64,000 nt of DNA from Streptomyces camponoticapitis (GCF_014646115.1 NZ_BMMV01000004.1:293971-357970); one strand, 5' to 3'; shown: positions 50,619 to 59,548, counted from the first letter of the stretch. Made by a program: numbers and translations. The notes: a model not told the origin generated them from the letters alone.

Positions 50619-52205
50619 ATGAGCAGACATGAACTTCCGGTGGAGATCGGGGCTTTCGCGCGGTACTTCCGAGGGGTGACGGCGCTCCTCGACCCGGACG
50701 GCGGCTGGTACGCGGTGTTCAGACAGCGTGACCCCGACGGGCTCAGGGCCTGCCTGGACGGCGCCGAAGTGCCGCCCTGGGACGTGGTGGAGTCACTGCT
50801 CCACGATCTCGCCGCCAGCCACGAGAACCGTCCGGTCGACCGCGAGACGGCCCGCGCGAGCAGACTCCACGCCGCGTCGGCCGCCGCGCACGACCGGCTC
50901 CCCGGCGGCCGTGACGCGCTCCACGAGCGGCTGCGGCTGATGCAGCACGAGCAGGCCGCCGCCGCGGGCCGCGCCGACGAGGTGATGCGCCGCCTCCGGC
51001 TTGTCGGCGAGGGTTCGCCCGAGGCGGATCAGCTCGAATACGACCTGGCCTGGGTCCGCGACGACTACGCGCGCGCCACCGCCCGCTGCGCAGAGCTGCG
51101 CGAACGCCTCGCGACCCTCGCCGCCCAGCCGAACGTGCCGGCCGACGCGCACTCAGGCCACGTCGCACCCGCTCCGCGCTCCGCCTCCCCGGCGCACGCC
51201 GCGCCGGACGCGAGACCCACCGCCGCCGACGGGTGGTACCGGGCCGAGGAGCCGGTCGCGGACGAGCAGTCGGTCTTCGGCCGACCCGCCGCCGACCGCC
51301 CCACCGCGCCCGAAGAGTGGTTCCGTCCGGAGCCGGGCCGCAACGGCGCGGGGGACTCCGGCGGCGCCGACAGCGGCCGTACGTCGGAGGGCTGGGGCGG
51401 CCCCGACAGCCGCCGCGGTCAGGGCGACACCGGCTCCAACCCCGCTGTGAGCGCGGAGGATTCACAGGAAATGGCGCAGGTGCCCGGCCAGCGCCGCAAG
51501 CTGCGCAAACAGCGCGGCGCGCGTTTCGCCTTCACCGAAGGCACCGATCCGGCGGAGACGTCCCTCGTCCCGCCCGCCGCCACCGAACCGCCCCGCGGCG
51601 CCCGCTTCGGCGGCGCGCCGGGCTCCGAGCGGGCGGGGAGTGAGGGACCGGACGCGGGGATGACGCGGCAGCAGTCCGCGGCGCGGCGCGCCGCGCTCGA
51701 CACGGTGGCCGTGCTCGTACGGCTGCGGGCGGCCGGCCGCAGCGGTGAGGCGCATGTCGTGCTCTACGAGGCCGCCGCGGGCCCCGCCGAGCAACTGCCC
51801 TTCCTCGCCGCCGAACTGCACCGCGCCGAACTCGGCGCCGACTGGGCGTCGGTGCTCTGGGAGGTGTCGTCGCTGCCGCCCGACAGACTCGCCGCGGCGG
51901 CGGGCGCGCTCGCGATGGCCGGCCGTGACGCCGACTGCGGCGTACTGCTGCGCCAGGGCGTCTCCCGGTCGGCGGAGGACATCGCCCACGCGGTGGTCGC
52001 CCTCGGCGACGCGGGCCGCTCCCAGGAGGTCCAGGCGCTGCTCGGGGCCTTCGTCCGGGCCCGTACGCCCGAGGACGCGGCGCTGATCGCCGCGGTGGAC
52101 CCGCCCCGGCTGGTACCGCGGCTGATCGAGGCGGCCCGAGGCGTCTCCACCACCCACGAGCGTGATCTCGCGCGTGCGCTGCGGAGCGCGGGGATCAGCG
52201 GCTGA
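50619..52205 (+). CDS. Large conserved streptomycete protein of unknown function
   Basis: A 528-residue protein. The N-terminal part (MSRHELPVEIGAFARYFRGVTALLDPDGGWYAVFRQRDPDGLRACLDG) is a compact domain, followed by a helical, probably coiled-coil region around 80-185 (HERLRLMQHEQAAAAGRADEVMRRLRL). A low-complexity Pro/Ala/Gly/Asp linker runs to about 300, with an RKLRKQRGARFAF basic motif near 305. The C-terminal 160 residues are Ala-rich helical repeats (LVRLRAAGRSGEAHVVLYEAAAGPAEQLPFLAAELHRAEL) reminiscent of TPR/HEAT-like arrays. No enzyme motif. The upstream region 50395-50618 includes an AT-rich patch with CATACT (-10-like). Function not inferable. Confidence 0.7.
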   Translation: MSRHELPVEIGAFARYFRGVTALLDPDGGWYAVFRQRDPDGLRACLDGAEVPPWDVVESLLHDLAASHENRPVDRETARASRLHAASAAAHDRLPGGRDALHERLRLMQHEQAAAAGRADEVMRRLRLVGEGSPEADQLEYDLAWVRDDYARATARCAELRERLATLAAQPNVPADAHSGHVAPAPRSASPAHAAPDARPTAADGWYRAEEPVADEQSVFGRPAADRPTAPEEWFRPEPGRNGAGDSGGADSGRTSEGWGGPDSRRGQGDTGSNPAVSAEDSQEMAQVPGQRRKLRKQRGARFAFTEGTDPAETSLVPPAATEPPRGARFGGAPGSERAGSEGPDAGMTRQQSAARRAALDTVAVLVRLRAAGRSGEAHVVLYEAAAGPAEQLPFLAAELHRAELGADWASVLWEVSSLPPDRLAAAAGALAMAGRDADCGVLLRQGVSRSAEDIAHAVVALGDAGRSQEVQALLGAFVRARTPEDAALIAAVDPPRLVPRLIEAARGVSTTHERDLARALRSAGISG

Positions 52206-52330
52206 CCTCGGACGCGTCCGTACGGGGGGTCTTCGGCCGGCCGCGGCGTCGCTTCGCGGCCGGTCCCGGACGTTCTGTGGACCGGCCGGGTGCGAAACAT
52301 GATCGACTCAGCGGCTTGACAGCGATGGTC

Positions 52331-52390
52331 TTGCCCCGGTGGGACGGCGGGCTTAGGTTCTCCTCCTACGTACCGTATCTACGGGCGTAG
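52331..52390 (+). promoter_or_regulatory. Promoter and nested inverted repeat of the pyrimidine operon
   Basis: A -35 TTGCCC (52331-52336), 17-bp spacer and -10 TAGGTT (52354-52359) are followed at the expected start site by nested inverted repeats: CCGTA-TC-TACGG (52373-52384) inside CTACG...CGTAG (52366-52370, 52386-52390). A repressor bound here would block initiation; the regulator is not in the window. Confidence 0.55.
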
Positions 52391-52434
52391 AAAGCCTGAG
52401 AAAAAGCCCGACCTTCCCGCCGAAGGAGCAGCTC

Positions 52435-53277
52435 GTGGCCAGAGTCGTACGCGCCGCACTCGTCCAGGCGACCTGGACCGGCGAAACCGAATCCATGATC
52501 GCCAAGCATGAGGACCACGCCCGCGAGGCGGCCCGGCAAGGCGCCAAGGTCATCGGCTTCCAGGAGGTGTTCAACGCCCCCTACTTCTGCCAGGTGCAGG
52601 AGCCCGAGCACTACCGGTGGGCCGAGCCGGTGCCCGACGGGCCGACCGTGACCCGGATGCGGGCCCTCGCGCAGGAGACCGGAATGGTCATCGTCGTACC
52701 GGTCTTCGAAGTCGAGCAGTCCGGCTTCTACTACAACACCGCGGCCGTGATCGACGCCGACGGCACGTATCTCGGCAAGTACCGTAAGCACCACATCCCG
52801 CAGGTCAAGGGCTTCTGGGAGAAGTACTACTTCAAGCCGGGCAACGCGGGCTGGCCCGTCTTCGACACCGCCGTCGGCAAGATCGGCGTATACATCTGCT
52901 ACGACCGGCACTTCCCGGAGGGCTGGCGCCAACTCGGCCTGAACGGCGCCGAGCTGGTCTACAACCCGTCGGCCACCTCGCGCGGACTCTCCAGCTATCT
53001 GTGGCAGCTCGAACAGCCCGCGGCCGCCGTCGCCAACGAGTACTTCGTCGCCGCGATCAACCGCGTCGGCCAGGAGGAGTACGGCGACAACGACTTCTAC
53101 GGGACGTCGTACTTCGTCGACCCGCGCGGCCAGTTCGTCGGCGAGACCGCGAGCGACAAGGTCGAGGAACTGGTCGTCAGGGACCTGGACTTCGGGGTCA
53201 TCGACGAGGTGCGCCGGCAGTGGGCGTTCTACCGGGACCGCCGCCCGGACGCGTACGAGGGGCTGGTGCAGCCGTGA
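52435..53277 (+). CDS. Nitrilase-superfamily beta-ureidopropionase (N-carbamoyl-beta-alanine amidohydrolase)
   Basis: A 280-residue C-N hydrolase that probably cleaves N-carbamoyl-beta-alanine to beta-alanine, CO2 and ammonia (EC 3.5.1.6). The catalytic triad is visible: Glu in GFQEVFNAPYF (about 43), Lys in YRKHHIPQ (about 116) and Cys in VYICYDRHFPEGWR (about 151). SATSRGLSSYLW and FYGTSYFVDPRGQ complete the fold. GTG start. N-carbamoylputrescine amidases are close relatives, but the neighbouring dihydropyrimidinase and aminotransferase favour the pyrimidine role. Its stop overlaps the next start (GTGA). Confidence 0.9.
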   Translation: MARVVRAALVQATWTGETESMIAKHEDHAREAARQGAKVIGFQEVFNAPYFCQVQEPEHYRWAEPVPDGPTVTRMRALAQETGMVIVVPVFEVEQSGFYYNTAAVIDADGTYLGKYRKHHIPQVKGFWEKYYFKPGNAGWPVFDTAVGKIGVYICYDRHFPEGWRQLGLNGAELVYNPSATSRGLSSYLWQLEQPAAAVANEYFVAAINRVGQEEYGDNDFYGTSYFVDPRGQFVGETASDKVEELVVRDLDFGVIDEVRRQWAFYRDRRPDAYEGLVQP

Positions 53278-54668
53278 CCGAAGCGCAAGTGGGTCCGGCC
53301 GCCGGTCCGGCCGCCGCGCACGCCGCCGGTCCGGCCGCCGGTTCGACCGCCTCCGCCCCGTCCCACGAGGGACCGGTGCACCTGCCGGCCACCGCTCTGC
53401 ACGACCGGCACCGCGCCGTCCTGCCCGACTGGCTGGCGCTCTACTACCGCCGGCCCCTCGAACTCACCCACGGCGAGGGCCGGCACGTCTGGGACGCCGA
53501 CGGCAACCGCTATCTCGACTTCTTCGGCGGCATCCTCACCACCATGACCGCCCATGCCCTCCCCGAGGTCACCAAGGCGGTGAGCGAACAGGCCGGGCGG
53601 CTCATCCACTCCTCGACGCTCTACCTCAACCGCCCGATGGTCGACTTCGCCGAGCGCGTCGCCCATCTCTCCGGCATCCCGGACGCACGGGTCTTCGTCA
53701 CCACGTCCGGCACCGAGGCCAACGACACCGCGCTGCTGCTCGCCACCGCGTACCGCCGCTCCAACCAGATCCTGGCGATGCGCAACAGCTACCACGGCCG
53801 CTCCTTCTCCACCGTGTCCATCACCGGCAACAGCGGCTGGTCCCCGACGAGCCTCTCGCCGCTCCAGACGCTGTACGTCCACGGAGGAGTCCGCACCCGG
53901 GGCCCGTACGCGCACCTGTCCGACGCCGAGTTCATCGCCGCGTGCGTCGCGGATCTGGAGGACCTGCTCGGGCACACCCGTGTGCCGGCCGCGCTCATCG
54001 CCGAGCCGATCCAGGGCGTCGGCGGGTTCACCTCACCGCCCGACGGGCTGTACGCCGCGTTCCGCGAAGTCCTCGGCCGGCACGGCATCCTGTGGATCAG
54101 CGACGAGGTGCAGACCGGCTGGGGCCGTACCGGCGACCACTTCTGGGGCTGGCAGGCGCACGCCGACAACGGCCCGCCGGACATCCTCACCTTCGCCAAG
54201 GGCATCGGCAACGGCATGTCCGTCGGCGGTGTCGTCGCCCGCGCCGAGATCATGAACTGCCTGGACACCAACTCCATTTCGACCTTCGGCGGCAGCCCGG
54301 TCACGATGGCCGCGGGCGTCGCCAACCTCACCTACCTCCTGGAGCACGATCTCCCCGGCAACGCGCGCCGCGTCGGCGGTCTGCTGATCGAGCGGCTGCG
54401 CGCGGTGGGAGCCCCCGTCCCTGCCGTACGGGAAGTACGCGGGCGAGGCCTCATGATCGGCATCGAGCTGGTGAAGCCCGGCACCGACGAGGCGGACCCC
54501 GAGGCAGCGGCGGCGGTGACGGAGGCCGCGCGCGAGGGCGGCCTGCTGATCGGCAAGGGCGGTGGCCATGACTCCAGCGTGCTGCGCATCGCGCCACCGC
54601 TCTCCCTTACGGTCGCCGAGGCCGAGGAGGGCGCGGCGATCCTCGAACGCGCCCTGGGCAGGCTTTAG
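53274..54668 (+). CDS. Class III (PLP-dependent) aminotransferase, beta-alanine/AGXT2-like
   Basis: A 464-residue fold-type I aminotransferase. The first 30 residues are a low-complexity Gly-Pro-Ala stretch made of short repeats (GPAAGPAAAHAAGPAAG), unusual for the family. The cofactor-binding SGTEANDTALLLA, YHGRSFSTVSITG, WISDEVQTGWGRTG and the Schiff-base lysine of TFAKGIGNGMSVGG (about 312) are intact. It would pass the amino group of beta-alanine to pyruvate or glyoxylate, giving malonate semialdehyde. Translationally coupled to the ureidopropionase by GTGA overlap. Class III enzymes are hard to assign by sequence alone, so the exact acceptor is open. Confidence 0.9.
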   Translation: MTEAQVGPAAGPAAAHAAGPAAGSTASAPSHEGPVHLPATALHDRHRAVLPDWLALYYRRPLELTHGEGRHVWDADGNRYLDFFGGILTTMTAHALPEVTKAVSEQAGRLIHSSTLYLNRPMVDFAERVAHLSGIPDARVFVTTSGTEANDTALLLATAYRRSNQILAMRNSYHGRSFSTVSITGNSGWSPTSLSPLQTLYVHGGVRTRGPYAHLSDAEFIAACVADLEDLLGHTRVPAALIAEPIQGVGGFTSPPDGLYAAFREVLGRHGILWISDEVQTGWGRTGDHFWGWQAHADNGPPDILTFAKGIGNGMSVGGVVARAEIMNCLDTNSISTFGGSPVTMAAGVANLTYLLEHDLPGNARRVGGLLIERLRAVGAPVPAVREVRGRGLMIGIELVKPGTDEADPEAAAAVTEAAREGGLLIGKGGGHDSSVLRIAPPLSLTVAEAEEGAAILERALGRL

Positions 54669-54783
54669 TTCTCCCTCGTCGGAGCGGCCCTGGTTCTCCA
54701 CCGCCGGACGGGCCGGAGCCCGTCCGGCGCCCGGCGCCACGCCGGGTCGCGCAGCCATCCAGTCATGTCACGGAGGCCCATTC

Positions 54784-56187
54784 ATGAGTAATCGCACGCT
54801 CGTCAGGGGCGGTCTGGTCATCACCGCCGCCGACGAAGTCCACGCGGACGTGCTGACCGAGGACGGCCGTATCGTCGCGCTCGCCTCCAACGGCTCCGAC
54901 ATCGCCGCCGGCTGGACCGCCGACCGGGTCATCGACGCCACCGGCAAGTACGTCATCCCGGGCGGCGTCGACGGCCATACGCACATGGAGATGCCGTTCG
55001 GCGGGACCTTCGCCGCCGACACCTTCGAGACCGGCACCCGCGCCGCCGCGTGGGGCGGCACCACCACCATCGTGGACTTCGCCATCCAGTCGCCCGGCCA
55101 GGCGCTGCGCGAGGGGCTCGACGCCTGGTACGCGAAGGCGGACGGCAACTGCGCCATCGACTACGGCTTCCACATGATCCTCGCCGACGTCAACGAGCAC
55201 TCGCTCCAGGAGATGGACCTCCTCGTCCAGGAGGGCATCACCTCCTTCAAGCTGTTCATGGCCTACCCCGGCGTCTTCTACAGCGACGACGGCAAGATCC
55301 TGCGCGCCATGCAACGGGCCTCCCACAACGGGGGGTTGATCATGATGCACGCCGAGAACGGCATCGCGATCGACGTCCTCGTGGAGCAGGCCCTCGCCGC
55401 CGGACGCACCGATCCGCGCTACCACGGAGAAGTACGCAAGGTCCTGCTGGAGGCCGAGGCGACGCACCGCGCGATCCAGCTGGCACGCGTCGCCGACGCG
55501 CCTCTCTACGTCGTCCACGTCTCCGCCGAGGAAGCCGTCGCCGAGCTGGCGGCGGCCCGCGACAAGGGACTTCCCGTCTTCGGCGAGACCTGCCCCCAGT
55601 ACCTCTTCCTGTCCACCGACAATCTCGCCGAGCCGGACTTCGAAGGGGCCAAGTACGTCTGCTCGACCCCGCTGCGGCCACGCGAACACCAGGCCGCCCT
55701 CTGGCGCGGACTGCGCACCAACGACCTCCAGGTGGTCTCCACCGACCACTGCCCGTTCTGCTTCACCGGGCAGAAGGAGATGGGCCGCGGCGACTTCTCC
55801 AAGATCCCCAACGGGCTGCCGGGCGTGGAGCACCGGATGGATCTGCTCCATCAGGCCGTCGTCGACGGGCACATCAGCCGGCGCCGCTGGATCGAGATCG
55901 CCTGCGCGACCCCGGCCAGGATGTTCGGCCTCTACCCCAAGAAGGGCACCATCGCGCCGGGCGCCGACGCCGACATCGTCATCTACGACCCGAAGGCCGA
56001 GCAGACCCTGTCCGCCCAGACGCACCACATGGACGTCGACTACTCGGTGTACGAGGGGAAGCGGATCACCGGGCAGGTCGAGACCGTGCTGTCGCGCGGG
56101 GAGACCGTCATCGACGGCCGGAAGTACACCGGGCGCCCGGGGCACGGCATCTACACCCCCCGCGCCACCTGTCAGTACCTCACCTGA
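54784..56187 (+). CDS. hydA: Dihydropyrimidinase (hydantoinase)
   Basis: Opens dihydrouracil or dihydrothymine to the N-carbamoyl-beta-amino acid (EC 3.5.2.2), 467 residues. Metal ligands: GGVDGHTHMEMPFGG (about 58-72), the carboxylated lysine in GITSFKLFMAYPG (about 154-166), MMHAENG (about 186), VVHVSAEEAV (about 240) and STDHCPF (about 319). The product of this enzyme is the substrate of the nitrilase encoded first in the operon. It is separated from the aminotransferase by 115 bases, with GGAGG before the ATG, so it may have an added promoter. Confidence 0.94.
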   Translation: MSNRTLVRGGLVITAADEVHADVLTEDGRIVALASNGSDIAAGWTADRVIDATGKYVIPGGVDGHTHMEMPFGGTFAADTFETGTRAAAWGGTTTIVDFAIQSPGQALREGLDAWYAKADGNCAIDYGFHMILADVNEHSLQEMDLLVQEGITSFKLFMAYPGVFYSDDGKILRAMQRASHNGGLIMMHAENGIAIDVLVEQALAAGRTDPRYHGEVRKVLLEAEATHRAIQLARVADAPLYVVHVSAEEAVAELAAARDKGLPVFGETCPQYLFLSTDNLAEPDFEGAKYVCSTPLRPREHQAALWRGLRTNDLQVVSTDHCPFCFTGQKEMGRGDFSKIPNGLPGVEHRMDLLHQAVVDGHISRRRWIEIACATPARMFGLYPKKGTIAPGADADIVIYDPKAEQTLSAQTHHMDVDYSVYEGKRITGQVETVLSRGETVIDGRKYTGRPGHGIYTPRATCQYLT

Positions 56188-56207
56188 AAGTTGGGAGTGG
56201 CCCGGCC

Positions 56208-57209
56208 ATGGACTTCGGACTTGTCCTCCAGACCGACCCGCCGGCGTCGGCGGTCGTCGGACTCATGCGGCGCGCCGAGCGCAACGGCTTCCGCTACGGC
56301 TGGACCTTCGACTCCGCCGTGCTGTGGCAGGAGCCGTTCGTCATCTACAGCCGCATCCTCGAACACACCACCCGGCTGATCGTCGGCCCGATGGTCACCA
56401 ACCCGGGCACCAGGAGCTGGGAGGTGACCGCGTCCACGTTCGCCACGCTCAACGAGATGTACGGCAACCGCACCGTGTGCGGCATCGGCCGCGGCGACTC
56501 CGCGATGCGCGTCGCCGGCCGGGCGCCCAACACGCTGGCCCGCCTCGGCGAGTCGATCGACGTCATCCGTGAACTCGCCGAGGGCCGCGAGGCGCTGGTG
56601 GACGGCAAGCCGCTGCGGCTGCCATGGGTGCGGGACGGGAAACTGCCGGTGTGGATGGCCGCGTACGGGCCGAAGGCGCTGGCCATGGCCGGCGCCCAGG
56701 CCGACGGCTTCATCCTCCAGCTCGCCGATCCGTATCTCACCGAGACCATGGTCAAGGCGGTCCGGACGGCCGCGTCCGACGCCGGACGCGACCCGGACTC
56801 GGTCACCATCTGCGTCGCCGCCCCGGCCTATGTGAGCGACGATCTCGCCCACGCGCGCGACCAGTGCAGATGGTTCGGCGGCATGGTCGGCAACCATGTC
56901 GCCGATCTGGTGAGCCGCTACGGCGAGCACTCCGGCCTGGTGCCCGACGCTCTCACCTCGTACATCAAACAGCGCGAGGGCTACGACTACAGCCACCACG
57001 GCCGCGCGGGGAACCCGTCCACGGACTTCGTGCCCGACGACATCGTGGACCGCTTCTGCCTGCTCGGCCCCGTGGAGGCGCACATCGAGAAGCTGAAGGC
57101 GCTCAAGGCCCTGGGCGTCGACCAGTTCGCCGTCTACGACATGCATGACGCGAAGGAGGCGACCATCGACACGTACGGCTCCGAGATCATCCCGGCGCTG
57201 GCGGACTGA
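56208..57209 (+). CDS. LLM-class F420-dependent oxidoreductase (TIGR03842 type)
   Basis: A 333-residue TIM-barrel flavin/F420 oxidoreductase of the luciferase-like superfamily. MDFGLVLQTDPPASAVVGLMRRAERNGFRYGWTFDS opens the chain; RTVCGIGRGDSAMRVAGRAP (about 90) is the cofactor-binding region, and LPVWMAAYGPKALAMAGAQADGFILQLADP (about 145) is the typical central motif. It follows hydA by 20 bases with GGGAGTGG upstream, so it is in the same operon. I recall this subfamily regularly beside hydantoinase genes. It might oxidise or reduce a pyrimidine intermediate, filling the place of the missing dihydropyrimidine dehydrogenase; this is inference. Confidence 0.86.
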   Translation: MDFGLVLQTDPPASAVVGLMRRAERNGFRYGWTFDSAVLWQEPFVIYSRILEHTTRLIVGPMVTNPGTRSWEVTASTFATLNEMYGNRTVCGIGRGDSAMRVAGRAPNTLARLGESIDVIRELAEGREALVDGKPLRLPWVRDGKLPVWMAAYGPKALAMAGAQADGFILQLADPYLTETMVKAVRTAASDAGRDPDSVTICVAAPAYVSDDLAHARDQCRWFGGMVGNHVADLVSRYGEHSGLVPDALTSYIKQREGYDYSHHGRAGNPSTDFVPDDIVDRFCLLGPVEAHIEKLKALKALGVDQFAVYDMHDAKEATIDTYGSEIIPALAD

Positions 57210-57224
57210 GCCGGTCACCGCACG

Positions 57225-57255
57225 GGCGCCCCGCCCCCGCACGGATCGGGGCGCC
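57225..57255. terminator. Hairpin between the LLM and lipoate ligase genes
   Basis: GGCGCCCC (57225-57232) pairs with GGGGCGCC (57248-57255) over a 15-nt loop in the 55-base gap between convergent genes. Confidence 0.6.
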
Positions 57256-57264
57256 GACGACCGG

Positions 57265-58317
57265 TTACGGCACCCGGGCCGTCCACTCGTCCGTACCGAA
57301 CTTCGTCCCGGCCAGCTCCCGGGCCCGCGCCATCTCCTCGTCGGTGACCTTGCCCTCCGTCAGACCGTACCGCCCCCGGAAGGACGCGATCATCCGCTCG
57401 ATGACGGCCTCGCGCGGCAGACCCGTCTGGCGGCGCAGCGGATCCACCCGCTTCTTCGCGCTGCGCGTGCCCTTGTCGGAGAGCTTCTCCCGGCCGATGC
57501 GCAGGACTTCGAGCATCTTGTCGGCGTCGATGTCGTACGCCATCGTCACGTGGTGCAGGACGGCGCCGCCGCCCACCACCCGCTTCTGCGCGGCGCCCGC
57601 GATCTTGCCGGCCTCGGTGGCGATGTCGTTGAGCGGCTGGTACCAGGCCTTGATGCCCATGTCGCCGAGCGCGCCGAGCACCCAGTCGTCGAGATACGCG
57701 TAGCTGTCGGCGAAGGTCAGACCGTTCACGAGGGAGTCGGGGACGGACAGCGAGTACGTGATGGTGTTGCCGGGCTCGATGAACATGGCGCCGCCGCCCG
57801 AGATCCGCCGCATGACCGTGACGCCGTGCCGCTCGGCGGCCTCCGGGTCCACCTCGTTGCGGAGCGACTGGAAGCTGCCGATCACCACGGCGGGGGAGGC
57901 CCACTCCCAGACCCTCAGCGTCGGCGGGCGGCGGCCGGCCGCGACCTCGGTCGTCAGGACCTCGTCCAGGGCCATGTGGAGCGCGGGCGACTGCGGCTCC
58001 ATATGGACGAGCTGCCAGTCGTAGTCCGTCCAGTCCGTGGCGTGCGCCAGTGCGCGCCGTACCGCGATGGCGACACCCTCGCTCGTCAGCCCGTACATCT
58101 GGGTGCCGGGCGGAAGAGCCGTCTGGACGCGGGCGGCGAGACCCGCCGCGTCGAGGCCGGCCGGCGCGCCTTCGAGCGCCCCGTCGATGGCGTGGATCGC
58201 CTCGTCCGGCTCCAGGAAGAAGTCCCCGGCGACCCGGACATCCCGCAGCACGCCGTCCCGCGCGTCCAGATCCACGACGACGAGTTTGCCGCCCGGCACC
58301 TTGTACTCACCGTGCAC
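57265..58317 (-). CDS. lplA: Lipoate-protein ligase with N-terminal accessory domain
   Basis: Attaches lipoate to the lysine of lipoyl-dependent enzymes (EC 6.3.1.20), 350 residues. An N-terminal domain (about 1-95: MHGEYKVPGGKLVVVDLDARDGVLRDVRVAGDFFLEPDEAI) resembles the accessory domain that in Escherichia coli LplA lies at the C-terminus. The catalytic domain follows, with RVWEWASPAVVIGSFQSLRNEVD, MRRISGGGAMFIEPGNTITYSL (the RRxSGGGA motif, about 163-185) and KIAGAAQKRVVGGGAVLHHVTM with the active-site lysine. GTG start at 58317. The domain order is the reverse of the E. coli protein, as in some actinobacterial ligases. Confidence 0.87.
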   Translation of the reverse strand: MHGEYKVPGGKLVVVDLDARDGVLRDVRVAGDFFLEPDEAIHAIDGALEGAPAGLDAAGLAARVQTALPPGTQMYGLTSEGVAIAVRRALAHATDWTDYDWQLVHMEPQSPALHMALDEVLTTEVAAGRRPPTLRVWEWASPAVVIGSFQSLRNEVDPEAAERHGVTVMRRISGGGAMFIEPGNTITYSLSVPDSLVNGLTFADSYAYLDDWVLGALGDMGIKAWYQPLNDIATEAGKIAGAAQKRVVGGGAVLHHVTMAYDIDADKMLEVLRIGREKLSDKGTRSAKKRVDPLRRQTGLPREAVIERMIASFRGRYGLTEGKVTDEEMARARELAGTKFGTDEWTARVP

Positions 58318-58425
58318 CGCTGTGCCTCCAGCTCCTGCCGCGTCACCTCACGCGTGAACGCGGGTCTGCTGCTGTGCAACGCACGGGCCCGGGGGGATCA
58401 TCCCGGGCCCGGCCGACCCGGGGAG

Positions 58426-59115
58426 TCAGCCGACGGGCAGGCGGGCGCAGTGGCGGCAGGCGCGGGCCGAGGAGGCCACCAGGCCGTGCAGGAGGGCGGT
58501 GACCACGCCGGCGACCGTGACCACCGGCCAGTTCGTGGTCAGTGGCGACACGACCGTGAGCGCGACCATCGCGACCACCATCGCCACGCAGGCCGTTGTA
58601 CCGGCCCACGCGACGGCCAGCGGCAACCGCCGCGGGGTCCGCAGCCTCCGGGCGAGCACGCCGGTGGCGGCGAGCGCCGCCACCGCGAGCAGGGTGGCGA
58701 CGGCCGCGACGGCCGCCAGCTGGACGGCGACCAGCTGCGGTGTCCGCTGAAGCTGCCAGTCCTGCCCCGAGGTCCAGATCAGATGCCAGCAGGCGATCAG
58801 GAACGGGACGGTGAGGGCGACGGACAGGGCGGTCCGCCGGGTCTGCGCGATGGTCAGCTCCCGCTGGCAGCTCGGTGCCAGCTCCTCGGGTGTGCCGAAC
58901 TCCCGCACCGCCAGCCGGGCCGCCCGCTCGTAGGGCACGCCCTCGCGGGTGTGCGCCTCCACCGTGTCGGTGAGACCGTCCCGTATCTCCTGGATCATCC
59001 GGGACTTGGCCCGGCCGGGGCCGTGCAGCGCGTCGGACAGGGCGGCGACATGGGCCGCGACGGGGTCGGGCGCGCTCGGACCGTTCCCGCTGCTCGTGTC
59101 GGTCGTCCCGCTCAT
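58426..59115 (-). CDS. HAAS/permease-prefix-domain membrane protein
   Basis: A 229-residue protein. The N-terminal 90 residues form a helical HAAS/permease-prefix-type domain (PVAAHVAALSDALHGPGRAKSRMIQEIRDGLTDTVEAHTREGVPYERAARLAVREFGTPEEL). Four hydrophobic segments follow (about 99-115, 130-150, 165-185 and 195-215), ending in ARACRHCARLPVG. Such proteins are regularly encoded after PadR regulators. Its ATG overlaps the stop of the upstream padR gene by 4 bases, so the two are coupled. Likely an envelope-stress or membrane-composition partner; the ligand is unknown. Confidence 0.8.
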   Translation of the reverse strand: MSGTTDTSSGNGPSAPDPVAAHVAALSDALHGPGRAKSRMIQEIRDGLTDTVEAHTREGVPYERAARLAVREFGTPEELAPSCQRELTIAQTRRTALSVALTVPFLIACWHLIWTSGQDWQLQRTPQLVAVQLAAVAAVATLLAVAALAATGVLARRLRTPRRLPLAVAWAGTTACVAMVVAMVALTVVSPLTTNWPVVTVAGVVTALLHGLVASSARACRHCARLPVG

Positions 59116-59462
59116 GACGCGGGCCGAGGCGCCGGGGCGGTGGCGGCCGGGTTCAGGACCGAGCCGATCGCCGCCGTGAACTCGCGCCATGCCGTCCGCT
59201 CGCTCTCCAGGCTGCCGCGTCCGGCGTCGGTCAGCCGGTAGCAGCGCCGGCGCCGCTCGCCGACGGACTCCCAGCTGCTGCCGAGCAGTCCCAGCCGTTC
59301 AAGTCTGTTCAGGGCCGGATAGATCGTGCCCGTACGGAGCTGGAGCGCGCCCTCGCTCCGCTGCTGGACCGCCGCGATGATCGCGTAGCCGTGCAGCGGG
59401 CCGGGTTCGAGCACGGCCAGCAACAGTCCGTCCAGGTGTCCACGCACCGCGTCTGCCTTCAT
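59112..59462 (-). CDS. PadR-family transcriptional regulator
   Basis: A 116-residue PadR-type winged-HTH regulator: VRGHLDGLLLAVLEPGPLHGYAIIAAVQQRSEGALQLRTGTIYPALNRLERLGLLGSSWESVGERRRRCYRLTDAG. It has a short C-terminal helix instead of a long ligand domain (subfamily s1-like length). It heads a two-gene unit with the HAAS-type membrane protein. A perfect 8-5-8 palindrome (59461-59481) covers its own start codon and the region of its -10 box, pointing to tight autorepression; the mRNA is probably leaderless. Confidence 0.9.
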   Translation of the reverse strand: MKADAVRGHLDGLLLAVLEPGPLHGYAIIAAVQQRSEGALQLRTGTIYPALNRLERLGLLGSSWESVGERRRRCYRLTDAGRGSLESERTAWREFTAAIGSVLNPAATAPAPRPAS

Positions 59463-59481
59463 GAGTAGACAGCCTACTCAT
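59461..59481. promoter_or_regulatory. PadR operator ATGAGTAG-N5-CTACTCAT over the start codon
   Basis: A perfect 8-5-8 inverted repeat whose left arm includes two bases of the padR start codon (59460-59462). TAGGCT on the minus strand, inside the palindrome, is a plausible -10 box 8 bases before the start. A bound PadR dimer would cover promoter and start. Confidence 0.7.
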
Positions 59482-59548
59482 GGAACGCGTTGACGTGGTA
59501 CCTATTGGCAGCCAACATATTCACGCTTCTGTCCGAAGGGGCCCCGCG

